Source: Celoporthe dispersa (Eukaryota; Ascomycota; Sordariomycetes; Diaporthales; Cryphonectriaceae). Taken from it: DNA of 64,000 nt. How positions within the stretch are numbered: position 1 is the first letter of the stretch; every line of letters starts with the position of its first letter. Shown piece after piece: positions 43,553 to 54,422 of the stretch. The position numbers were made by a program, and so were the translations under genes. The notes below the pieces were generated by a model. That model was not told the origin of the DNA. It saw only the letters and a list, made by a program, of their open reading frames with translations, and searched no databases. Location of the stretch: positions 1,054,001 to 1,118,000 of the forward strand of contig WAID01000003.1 of assembly GCA_016584495.1 (NCBI GenBank). The letters run 5' to 3'.

Positions 43553-44878
43553 TCAGTTGGCTCCGCTGTCATCATCTCCAAAGTCCTCCATGGCGGCCCA
43601 ATCACAGCCAGAGTTGTTCTGGAGGCTCTTCACGTACAGGCGCATGCACTCGCGGACGTCAGCGCGGTAGTCGTTCATCAGCGTGACCATGGCTAGGCTG
43701 CCCTGCTGCGCAGCCACCCGCGCAGGCGTGTCTCGATAATCACCCCGCTTGTTGGGGTCAGCGCCCGCCCGCAGCAGCATCTCAGCGCCCTGAAAGTCAC
43801 CGCCCGTCACGGCCACCATGAGCGCTGTGTCTCCGCTCTTGTCGCAGGCATTGAGAATGTGGTCGGGCGCCTTGCCGATGAGAAAGCGAAAGAGCAGGCG
43901 GTCCTCTTGGCCGGACCGCTTGGCGAGGGTGTGCAGGACCGTCTTGCCCTTGGAGTCGCGCGCAAAGGGCCTGTCGACGAGGAGCCATAGGTAGTGGAAG
44001 ACGGCCAGCTTGCACTTGTCTTTGAACCGGTGGGCGGGGGTCTTGACGACCATGTTGAAGAGGGGCTCGCCGTCGACGCGCAGGGTCCTGGCCATGTCCA
44101 TCTTGATCTCGTCGTCGAGAGCATCGCTCAGCTGGCAGGGCCCTTGGAGGCAGGCCTTGTAGACGGCCCAGGCCAGCTCGTTGTGAGCGGTGACGTTGCT
44201 CTCAGCAGAGGCCTGGCCGGAAGGGACGGCAGCAGGGGCTTTGCCAGTGGCGGCGATGGCATCAGAAGAGACACCAGGGTGGTCATTGAAAGCAGCGACA
44301 GGCTTGATAGCAGCAGCCTTGGTGGGGATAGGGATAGGCTTGGCAGTAACATAATTGACAGAGACTTTGCTGTCATCATGAGCGGCGTCGTCGCCGTCGG
44401 CACCGTCATCGATAGCGACGAAGCCATCGACACAGTTGTCACCGTCGGCCATGATCATGTCCTCGCCATCAGCGGTGTCCTTCTCATCGACCGTGACATA
44501 GTCAAGGAGGATGTCATCGACAACGCTATCGGCAACGTCGTTGGAATAGACAATGTCACCGTCATCCATGGGGGCGCGGGCATCGACAGTGATGTCGATG
44601 CCGAACACAGCGTCCTCAGGAACAGTGAGATTGTTCTCTGCAGAGGGAGACACGACGTTGACGCCGTTTGCAGAGGGGGCGGAGTCAGCCAGCACCAGGG
44701 CAGCAGAGGCAATGGCCGCAGCACGGTGGCGGGTGATAGTGAAGGGAGTGCTGTTGCTGCTGCCGCCGGTGCCGCTGCCAGCGCTGCCAGCGGCGAAGGG
44801 GTCCATGAAAGCTGGCAGCGTGGGGGAAGAGGGCAGTGCAGCGGGGTAGACGTTGGAGCGCTGTCTGTAGGGCATCAT
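43553..44878 (-). CDS. ankyrin-repeat protein with disordered acidic N-terminal half
   Basis: From ATG 44878 (tandem ATGATG) the frame encodes 441 aa without an intron. Residues about 1-260 are low complexity: Ala/Ser/Thr-rich, then strongly acidic (repeats of D-D-G-D, V-D and A-D-G-E type). The C-terminal part carries ankyrin-type repeats: KGKTVLHTLAKRSGQEDRLL, KSGDTALMVAVTGGDFQGAE with MLLRAGADPNKRGDYRDTP, and ARVAAQQGSLAMVTLM, which suggests protein-protein binding. The same frame stays open upstream to about 45100 without an ATG and includes a hydrophobic stretch (VLSCLFIVYTLVIVTKYL). An upstream exon adding a membrane anchor is therefore possible. Partner and role are unknown. Confidence 0.75.
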   Translation of the reverse strand: MMPYRQRSNVYPAALPSSPTLPAFMDPFAAGSAGSGTGGSSNSTPFTITRHRAAAIASAALVLADSAPSANGVNVVSPSAENNLTVPEDAVFGIDITVDARAPMDDGDIVYSNDVADSVVDDILLDYVTVDEKDTADGEDMIMADGDNCVDGFVAIDDGADGDDAAHDDSKVSVNYVTAKPIPIPTKAAAIKPVAAFNDHPGVSSDAIAATGKAPAAVPSGQASAESNVTAHNELAWAVYKACLQGPCQLSDALDDEIKMDMARTLRVDGEPLFNMVVKTPAHRFKDKCKLAVFHYLWLLVDRPFARDSKGKTVLHTLAKRSGQEDRLLFRFLIGKAPDHILNACDKSGDTALMVAVTGGDFQGAEMLLRAGADPNKRGDYRDTPARVAAQQGSLAMVTLMNDYRADVRECMRLYVKSLQNNSGCDWAAMEDFGDDDSGAN

Positions 44879-47149
44879 AGTGTCTTTGCTGTATGCGCTG
44901 GGCGGACAATTCTTTTGATTTCTTTCCAGATATTTGGTCACGATCACGAGCGTGTAGACAATGAACAGACAGGAGAGAACGAGATGGAAGCAGGAACACA
45001 AGATGAACAGCTCTATTTCTATGGCAGCTTGTCCCTTCCGCTCGTCCTCAGGATCACATGCGGAAATATCTCTTTGTCCACCCCAAACTCTCCAGACATC
45101 TCAGGGCTGTGAGCAATCACATTGGCAGCTTGTCTGGCGATGTGGTTGAACAGCATCCCCTGGTCGCACAACCACGGGTAACAACAGCAATGGCCAGTGC
45201 TGCCTTGCTAGCGAAACATTCCTCCCGCGATCATTATCCCTATTCTGCCTACAGCCATAGAACGTACTGTTACAGTGTGATAAAATCAGGCCGACAGGTA
45301 ACGCGAGCCTACTGTCGGTTCCCGTCTGACTCTGCCTGCGGCCTTCGGCAACCTGTACAAACAGACCTATGATCGGTGCTGGCCAGACCGTTTGGTATGG
45401 TAGACTCCCCTCCACCCCCACCACTCCCCACTCTTCTCCCTTCCTGGCTGTATCCATTGATGGAACACCCAGGAATCTCTCTGTGTGCAGTCACCACATC
45501 TCACTCAGACAAGACCCCCCGTAGAACAGCCACTTTGTACACGGCGGTTTTCTCACCCTCCCACGTTGCGGCTGCTGGATTTTTGCACCACCATCAGCCC
45601 TGTGTTTCTCTTACACAGAGACACGCGCGCACAATCTACGTCTGTGTCTCCTCTCGTGCGATAGCGCTCAAGATCTGACAGCGCCGAAGGGGACACCATT
45701 TTGCACGTCGTCACAGCCATCAACAGATGAATCAGATCTGGTGCGAGCATACTACTGCTCTCCATTTCTCTCCGTTGACTGCTCACATCGTACAGGGGGG
45801 GGGAGGAGAGGGGGTCGTCAGAGCTGCTGCGGTCTGGGCGGCGACCATGGAGAGATATCATGACCACAGACCCCCTCCCCTGCTGTGTGTGTCCAGCTGC
45901 TGCCTGCCTGCCACTGCACGCTCCCGCTTGAGGCGTCGGCCGACTTGTAGGACAGGCTTTCGGAGGTCGCCTGGATTACCTTCATCCGGAATGTACGTCG
46001 CGCTCAACAGGTTGAGTCATAGGGAAACCCAGCAGATAAGGTAGCATTCGCTCGAATGACAATTATCTTGGGAGGTTACATTCTACTCTGGTGAGGCGAG
46101 GAGGGGCAGCCAGGCGCCCTCAGCGCTCCGTCCGCCGATAACACCCGCACGAGGTCTCAGTCTGGGTAACACGAGCCGGGACAACCAGTGCCCGGGAGAG
46201 AGCTTCTCCTCCGTGCAGTTCTCGTGTGGGAGGGGCGGGGCGGGGTTGCAGATCCCGCCATAGGTGCTGGCGATGCTGTCCTGGGGCCGCCCGAGAATGC
46301 CGGCATTTGCGCCCAACCTTCCTCCCTCTCTTTCTGTCACATTCTCTCTGTTTCTCCCTTCCTCTGACCGGTCGCCCGCACTGACATCCAGCCTGACGAT
46401 CATGACCATCTCTGGACATGTGTGCAGCAGCCACGGCTTGGGATGTGAGACAGGAGATAAAAACTCTGGCTGTGCTCATGACCGATGCTGTGCTCCCACA
46501 CGCTCTTCCTCCCTCCGAGCCGGATTGGGCCGGCTGTAGATTGTAGGAGGTCTGGCCCAGCCTCACATGCAAAAGTCTCAGCCAGACGGGCGGGCGGGAG
46601 AGGGGAAGGAGGCGCAGGATGCCTGTGGTTCGTTGGGCGCATCAAGCCTCAAAACCACGGCAGTTGTATGAGCGAATCGTTTCAAGCCTCGTGGTCACGG
46701 ACAAAAGAGAAGAAAAAGTGTCTGGTATTACGCGAGCTGGGCGCGTCGAATTTAATTTCCAGGATGGCCGCTTATAGGCCCGACTAGAGAGGGAGGGTCC
46801 ACGCTCTTCAAACGCGGCTGAAGGGTCGGCTGATGGAGAGAGGACCCACGCTCATAAGCTTTTGGACTTGGCTAGAAGGGGGAAAGAGGATCCAGGCCCA
46901 GTTGGCCCCATCCATCCCCCTGCCCCCCCCCCTCTTTGCTCTTTCCCTCTACCCTTACCCTTTTCTCTTCCGATATTCGCTCCATCACGTCCTGCCTGCC
47001 CCGTGCTGGTTCCTGCTTCTGTAGTCGATACCTAGGACAGCTCTCTGTCTTCACCAAGCACAGGCCAAAGACCTACCACGGAGCATGTTTCTATACTTGA
47101 TTATCGACGACGAGCTCACTCGCCAGCCTTGTCGGTACCACTGTATCGG
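44879..47149. other. intergenic region
   Basis: No supported gene. Short C- and G-rich runs only. The open hydrophobic frame at 44880-45100 may belong to the ankyrin gene. Confidence 0.5.
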
Positions 47150-47995
47150 TTATGCGCGACGAGCAAATCTTGTTAGTAAAATAGCAGAAACTCTCGCATT
47201 AGCACTATGATATAATAATAAGCAGTTTTACATTAACGGAACTGTGTTTTTACGCGTTCATGTTATTATTTGTAAAATTACGTTGCCGATCAAAGTGACA
47301 TCGTGTGATTTGTAAATGTTATATCAAGAGAAATAAATAAATCAAAAAATAATTCGAAATAAATTTATTTAAAAAAAATAAGTCAAAAAGCATGCGAAAA
47401 CATCAAACTTTTAAAAAAGTTATTGTTATAGTTTATTCAATATGCAAGTTACGAAACAAATTTAATATTTGAACATGCGTTAACACTTACGTAACACGGT
47501 GTTAGGGTTACAACGAATCAATCAGCAGCGAACCGACAGAACCGTCATCAGTCCCTTCGGTATAACCTTGGACCGAAAACATCGGCTTCGACTCTTGCAA
47601 TCCAGTTTAAAGAGCTAGATATATGATTACACAGTCATTCCGCATTAGATAGACTCTGTACATTGCTTTTAAGTCGTCATATATATTTGAATAGCTTTGA
47701 AAGTAGTGAACACTTGCAACCATAATTGTTACTCGTGTGTTTTCGATACTTAAGAATTGAAGCTCGTTATCCGCTCTTGTTAGCACAAGCTCAATCAGTA
47801 CTCACAGCAACGGCGGATCACTGCAGTGCTCATTACATCGATGCAAATCAGTGCTACTTATTGATTCTCAATAAGCATTTATATTTCGTTTGTAATTGGT
47901 TCGAGTACAACTCTAGTCCTTGTTTACGTAAGCGCTGCCTTTTTGCCAGCAAAAACCGTCCTGATCTCGATCCACCAGAGCCAAATTGATCGACT
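47150..47995. mobile_element. AT-rich island, possible foreign DNA or LTR remnant
   Basis: Composition drops abruptly compared with both flanks: for example only 10 of 60 bases at 47341-47400 are G or C. The first 330 bases are A/T runs. From about 47500 (TGTTAGGGTTACAACG) to about 47990 the sequence is moderately AT-rich, with a late AATAAG-like signal near 47870, which would suit a retrotransposon LTR. No coding frame of a reverse transcriptase or integrase, no clear terminal repeat pair and no target-site duplication were found. It could be a solo LTR plus flanking DNA, a horizontally acquired piece or an assembly chimera. Confidence 0.4.
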
Positions 47996-48049
47996 CCACT
48001 CATTCCGGTCCGATGCCAAACTCCCGAAGCTGCCGTAGCAGCGTGGCTC

Positions 48050-48130
48050 GTCCGGTCTGGTGGATCCTGACCTGCTCTGGTGGAGCCTGACCTGCTCTGG
48101 TGGAGTCTGACCTGCTCTGGTGGAGCCTGT
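48050..48130. repeat. 20-bp tandem repeat, about four copies
   Basis: The unit TGACCTGCTCTGGTGGAGCC repeats with period exactly 20 and very few changes. An inverted piece of the unit (CCACCAGAGCC) stands at about 47970, at the end of the AT-rich island. Confidence 0.92.
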
Positions 48131-49343
48131 CTGTGAGCTCATGAGCTAAACCACCTCCTCCCCCGCCCCTTGCTCCCCCCTGCAGAGGCGAAAACAACAC
48201 AACCCGTCCCGCGTTCTGGGCAAAACAGAAGCAAGTTGGCCTCTGGCGGTTCGAATAATTCCACCCACTCAGCAGGTTGAACGGTGGAGCACATGTACCA
48301 CCAAGACACGGCACAACTGATTCGAGGCCACTCACAAGAGAGAAGCATATCGAATTGTCCCTTCTGCGGCCAGGGTGCGAGACAGACCAACCCCTCCCCT
48401 TCTCCTCTCCCAGCGGCTACATCCTGGTCCGGATGGCCATCCGGTGTGAGCTATGTAGATGTCTTGGAGGACAGGACCGTAAGCACTGCACAGATGGTCT
48501 GACATTGTTGCTATTTCCTTCATTTATCGGGACACGTCGGTGGTGGCGGTGTGCGGTCATAGCAGGGAAGTGAGCTGTCTCGACGCGGCAGAACGGCGCC
48601 ATCGGGCTTTGCACGGCCAGTTATTGAGGCCCAAGTGCACGCTCAGACACCCGATTCCCTGACCGGTGACGATGGCGTGGACGAGTTACAGCGAGAGGGA
48701 TAGGGAGGGAGAGAGAGTAGGGATACTGGGCTAGAGAAACATCTAGCGGTCTGTTGGGCAGGCCTCTCCACCTCTCTCTCTCTCTTTCTCACACACACAC
48801 ACATGCACATGCAAGTGCGGGATCACCGTCGCCTTGGTGAGTTGTAATTTGTCTGCCTGCACTTTAGGCCGCGCTCCATCCATCATACGTCGTCTGCACC
48901 CATAATCACATCGATCCCTTGATCCTCATTCGCCTGTTGGCTGGGGAAAGTCCGGGACTGTGTCCTCCGGGGGGGAGAGGGAGGAGAAGGAGGGACGGGA
49001 GGAAGACCGGGGTGAATAAACAACAGGTAGCTCCCTCTGGCGTGCCGCATACAGGGGGCGGGAAGCATCAGGCCCCCCTCTAGTATGCTGTTGGCAAAGG
49101 AGGGAGGCATCAAGTCACTAAGTCCCCAAGTCACTACCCTCTGGCACGCCTCGGGCACTGGAGACTGAGACACCCCACGCGCCCTCTACAGTTCATCTGA
49201 AAATACAAATACTACCTTTCTGTCGCCGTCTTGTCATCTATTTCTCCCTTCTCTTCCTCACCTTTCTGCTCAGTAACTGTGGTCTCCAAAGACTAATCCT
49301 CATTCTCATACCAAGTACAAGCGCCGACAAGACTACATTCAAG
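48131..49343. other. intergenic, leader of the 49.3 kb gene
   Basis: Contains a CT/CA run (48773-48805) and a CT-rich leader directly before the ATG at 49344. No other supported feature. Confidence 0.5.
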
Positions 49344-50515
49344 ATGCCGATCCCTTTTGGAGGGTAAGTGTTCTCTTTCTTCTCTGTTTCTCTCTTGTGT
49401 GGAAAGCCAATCAATTAACCCCCTTATAGGATGATTATAGACAGGTACAGTATTTGCCGCAAGTGGCCCTGTCTAAATTTCTACAAGGACTCGCAGAGGT
49501 GCCATAATCTGGCCGTAGGCTACGGCGAGAAATGCACCAGATGCTTTGTAAGCAATGACACCAAACCCCAACGCCCCCCCCCCCCCCAAAAAAAAAACCA
49601 GAAATGCTAATAATCGATACAAATTTCGGTCATCAGGTGCGTGGCGTGGCGGCGACACAGACTGGGCCGCTCGCAGCCTTCCCGGTCATGGAAAAGATCA
49701 AGGCCAAGAAGATCACTGCTGAACAGTTCAAGAAGGTGCGGGTGCCGGGTGCCATGCACGAGATTCACATGGCTTTTACTTCGCCCGCAAGCGTCCGCTC
49801 CCCCCTTCTTACCGTCTGGGACCTCAAGATGGCCCAGCTGGTCAAGGACGCGGGCGGGGATGACCTGGCCGCGCTATACAGCATTGTCATGAAGAATGAC
49901 CTTATTCACATCTGCCCGGCTCTTGATTGGGGCGTCCAGGAGGGCAAGATGGCTTTGAACTGCGCCGGGCCGCGCGTCCTGCGCTACGCCTTATACCAGC
50001 TGCTCGAGGCTAGCCTGGAGTGTCCTGATAACCTAAACTCCCTCGGAGCAGACGGACTGTTCCTCATGAAACTGCTGGTGGGTACTGCCGAGGAAAAGAA
50101 GAAGAAGACGGGCAGTGCTAACGCTCTTTTTTCAAACAGGAGGTTGACGAGAACAATATGGGCCAGTTCGAGGCTTCCTTGGACGAGGTCGTGTTCAACC
50201 ACGACCCCATGGATGAAGCTGGCTGCGTGTGCGTCTTCTGCCACTGGAAGGCGTTCCGCCAACACACGCAGTGGATTCTGGAAGGCCAGCTGTCCGGCAC
50301 GGACCTGGATGCCGCCAGCGCCATTCTGACCGAGTCGTTCAGGCTGCTCGGCCCCTCTGACAAACGTGGTCACGGACCCCTCCCTGACTACGTCCGAGGA
50401 CAGCAGAAGATGCTGAGAAACGAAGAGATGGAGCCGGGCGAGTGGGAGATGATCCTGTGCCCTGGTAAGGATTACAACACCCAGGCGCAGCAGGAGGACG
50501 ACGACGACGACGACG

Positions 50516-50576
<61 letters not shown>

Positions 50577-51090
50577 TGATGATCAGGCCGCCCAAGATGA
50601 CAACCAGCCTACTGCAGCCGAGTCCAGCAGGGCCGAAGCCCAGCACCAGTACGTCCAGTCGCACCACCAGCACCGCCAGGAGTACCCGCATCTCCAGCCC
50701 GCCAACCCCATGGAGCGCCACGAGCTGTACGAGGAGTTCATGCGACAGCAACAGGAGTACCCCAACCTACCCCCGCCGCCCGAATTGCACTTCGAGGACC
50801 CACGCCACCTCGCGATATACCAGCAGGTCCTGAGGCAGTACCAGGATCTCAACCTGGCCTACCTGGAACTGAGGGAGACTGTACGTCAGCAGTACAACGC
50901 GATGTGCTTCCAGGAACGCCTACTATATGAACGGGAACGGGCGCTGCCGACCCAGCAGCAGCGCCAGCAGGAGGAGCAGGAGCGCCAGGAGCGTCAGTTC
51001 CAGCACCTGCTTGCCCGTCTCCCTGACATGAACACTAGTGCCCCTGAGCCTAGCGACGAGCAGCCCTCTGCTTCTGATAACCAGCAGTAA
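49344..51090 (+). CDS. Cys-rich fungal protein with Asp/Asn repeat, unknown function
   Basis: Exons 49344-49363 (20 nt), 49430-49547, 49637-50077 and 50140-51090; introns GT-AG, phases consistent, 509 aa. The N-terminus has a compact cysteine set (Cys 16, 21, 31, 42, 45, with CTRCF) that may bind zinc. A helical middle follows (MEKIKAKKITAEQFKKV, LKMAQLVKDAGGDDLAALYS). Then a second Cys/His patch GCVCVFCHWKAF lies inside DEVVFNHDPMDEAGC, then an uninterrupted run of Asp and alternating Asp-Asn (about residues 315-345, from GAC/AAC repeats at 50497-50583). The C-terminus is Gln/Glu/Arg-rich and likely coiled coil (ERQERQFQHLLARL). Family not recognised. Could act as a scaffold or nucleic-acid factor, but this is only a guess from composition. 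Confidence 0.75.
50497..50583. repeat. GAC/AAC coding triplet repeat
   Basis: GAC repeats, then alternating GACAAC units, encode poly-Asp and (Asn-Asp)n. The opposite strand reads as a long polyvaline frame, which is a shadow. Confidence 0.95.
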
Positions 51091-51363
51091 ATCTGGACCC
51101 GGGCCGCTGGTTCTGGCCCTGAAATGGCCCTAACCCCCTTCTACAGTACGTCTTTAGGGGGGGTGGAGGGGTGGGGATGGTCGGCTTCTTCCGGGGGGTG
51201 AGCTTCGAGAAGGGGCCTTTTTTTTTATTATTATTACCAAAGTATAGTTAGCCTTAGTTACTACGATGAACTTGCTTGATCTTACTCTTCTGTCTCTTGT
51301 CGCTTTCGTACTCGCTTACGAGAATTATGAATATTTTCCTTTACAGATGATCCCACCTGAACA

Positions 51364-51417
51364 ACACACACATGCACACACACACACACACACATAGAGA
51401 GAGAGAGAGAGAGAGAT
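51364..51417. repeat. (CA)n followed by (GA)n
   Basis: About 30 bases of CA repeats run into about 20 bases of GA repeats, downstream of the 49.3-51.1 kb gene. Confidence 0.9.
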
Positions 51418-54374
51418 ACAAACATAGAGAAAGAGTCGCAGAGAGGGGAAGGGAGGAACCATCACGTCTGTACTGTACAGCGCCCAAGTCAGGGCTCTTG
51501 CTCATGGAAAATTGGAAACGGTTCCGTGTGAGGATAATAACTCGGGGTACTCCATTTGGAAGTCTTACGGCCGCTGTGATCTGTGTACCTCGGTGGTCTG
51601 GCTGCTCAGCACGCTTGAAGGGTGTGACATTGTGACCAGTGTGACTGCCACTATAATCCAAGGTACCGGAGGAGCCTTGCTCGACGGCACGCACGAGCGG
51701 CGTTACCTGGCGGGCAATGCACATGGTACCTGTCGTCCAAGCACCACGTCATACACGCCGTGCCTAGCGACACACACGACACACACAGCTCGCGCACACA
51801 CGTCTGTTCTGGTGGGAGCCTCATCTGTCCAATTATGACGTGGTGTGGGAGACCGGGGTCTGAGTGGACAAGGGTCCTCTTGCAGCTCTAGCCCCCTCTG
51901 GAGCCAAGTCCTGGGCGATCCGATTCGCGCACCTCGCCCGCCGTCGCATTCGCCTACCCCCATCACCGTCATCCTCGCTTAGCTGTCTTCACCCTGGCCT
52001 TCTGTACTTGGATTGTGTGTGTGTGTGTGTGTGTGTGTTGATATTGTTATTGTTGTTCCTTTTGTTGTTGGGAATTCTGTACGTGTCGGCTGTTGTTACG
52101 TGGTTCCGCAAGAATATCGGTGCATGCATGTTGGTCGTTGGCTGGACACAGCCTTGTCTGAGCTGGTGTCCAGGGTGGGTAGGCTGGCATCAGAGGCGGT
52201 TACCACAGCCTTTACCTCAAGCCACTGGATTACCCCTCCCTTCCTCCCTATCCGAGCTACGGGCCAGACCGGTATGGAGCCAAGAAAAGAGGGGATGTGA
52301 TTAATCAAAAAATAATGTCGCACATTCTGACACCAGTCTTCCTTCTCCCTGCATTAAAACAGCTGATAACTTGCTCACCGAGTCGGCTAAACGGAATCAA
52401 GTGGGTTGATGGAAGGGGTCGGCGACCTATCGCGGCCTGTGCCTGGGAAGCCGTGCTGCAGGTTGAGCGTGCATAGTGACATGTAATGCAGTAGTGGTCT
52501 GATTTTCACAAGCCGTGTGTGTGTGTGTTGTCCTCTGGCCGCAGACCAGGAGCGATGGCCCTCCTTCCTTCCCACCATCCTTTCCTCCTCACCCCCCCCC
52601 CCTGGCTTTGATCACCCCCTCCCGTTCCTCCCCTGGCTTCTCTCCCCTCTCCTTCTCTTTCTCTTTCCTCTTTCTGTCTTTTTTTCCCAGAGAAGAAGGT
52701 GGTTTGCTTTTTGAATGACACGCACCTTTATAACCGCAGTGATGACCATGCATTTATATACAGGCATACAGATATATATGCACATACACACACACACACA
52801 CACATACACACAGCTCCTAGAAAAATGAGTAAAATGGCGAAGACAAAATAGCGCCCAAGTTGCTTCTGAAAATGACGAGTCGCGCTTTTCCCAGAATGGT
52901 CAGGCTCGGACCGTCTCTCCGTATCTATCACATTTTCTCTCCCTCCCTCCTCTACTAGAGACAAGGTCGGGCCACTCCCAACTTATGATTTCGCGCCGTG
53001 GCTTGCTTCGGTGTAACGGTTCATCCTGCATCTCCCAACGCAGAGTCCCAATTGTCCTCCTCGCATACAGTATCCCGGATCCCTCGGATGCCACACGATG
53101 CCTGACCAGACTGCCACGGGGCCGCCCAGACATGAAACTCTCGGGATTGGGTCTCATGCAAGGTCGGGAAGTGGGAAGAGGAAAAGAAAAGGCAAGGGCG
53201 GTAGGGAGGGGTGGGGAGAAAACCAGGCAGGCTTACAGGCAGGGCTTTTTTTTTTGTTGGGAGGACAGGTTGGGAGAGGGTGACATCGAAAAGAGTGGAA
53301 TGCGTTCAGATGACGAGAAGAAGAGTGAGGCGTTCCAGCCAACCACGTAGCCAGTTAACCAGCTTCCTAAACGGACCTGTTGCTCGCCGATTTCCCTTTT
53401 CGGAAATGCGGCGTACTGAGGGAACAGCCCCTGGAGGATCTGCCGATCACGATGGCGGGTTCAGGGGTGGTGGGGGTAGCTTTAGCTGTGGTCAGAGGTC
53501 ATTGTACTTTCTGCCCATCCTCCGCCCTGTCTGCTCTCTCTCAGCCCCGCTTCTTCTACCAATAAGGCTATGAGCATCACACAATTTGTTTAGTGACCAG
53601 AACAGCAGGAAAAATGATGATGAAACATGGCTAAAAAAAAATAAAACCCAGAAAGAAGAGAGAAATATAGGGAGAAGAAAGAGAGAGAAAGAACCTGGTC
53701 ATAGCGTTGTATGAACCTCTCTTTACCAACTATTTGACTCATACCAAGACGATGTTCTTTCTCTGCCGTGATCAGGCTGAGCAGCAAAAAGGTGTGCCAT
53801 TGCCAGACTCCTTGGCGCAAGGGTGTTTACCGGCGCTTATGCAAATTCGTCCGGGGAAACAGACTCTCTGGCACGATTGGCTCGTCGGGGGCACTTGGAC
53901 CAAACTGGACAGTGTTTCGTCGAGCTTGGACAGACCCGGACAGGCTTCGGCCTGATGTCGTGGGTACTTGGGCCTACCTGGCCATGTACCTCTACCTTGG
54001 ACCTCCCGCACCCATCCTCTGGACCCCCAAAAGTAAGCTAACGGGGTATAGGCGGGTGAATTCAGGGTCGCCGGGCACCATGTCAGACCCGCCCCCCGCT
54101 GCTACATGGCGATAATTCTCTCTCTCACACACACTAGTAGCACCTTGCAGGAAGATGGGATGACGGAGGGAGCAGGAAGGAAGGATCAGAGGAGCGAGAG
54201 AAAGAGAAAGGAAGAAAGACGGAGAAGAAGGGGAAGAAAAGAGGGTCCTCCCGCGCCCACAAGATTAAGCCCCCGCTCTGGACGTCAGCTCTGATTAAAT
54301 CTCCGCGCGACACATCATCAAACCACCCCTTGCGGCGGGCGGTGGTGTATATTCTAGACCGACTAATCTCGTCG

Positions 54375-54422
54375 TGTGCGTGTGTGTGTGTGTGTGTATG
54401 TGCGACACACACACACACACAC
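54375..54422. repeat. (GT)n-(AC)n inverted repeat
   Basis: A GTGTGT run of about 22 bases is followed, after a short TATGTGCG spacer, by an ACACAC run of similar length, so the two arms can pair. Confidence 0.9.

Noticed and set aside
43994..45112. 372-codon plus-strand frame
   Set aside because: Antisense of the ankyrin gene; the ankyrin repeats on the minus strand are the real signal.
47500..47512. TTAGGG word suggesting telomeric repeat
   Set aside because: Only one copy, no tandem array.
49984..50751. 255-codon minus-strand frame with polyvaline
   Set aside because: Antisense shadow of the Asp/Asn-rich exon of the 49.3-51.1 kb gene.
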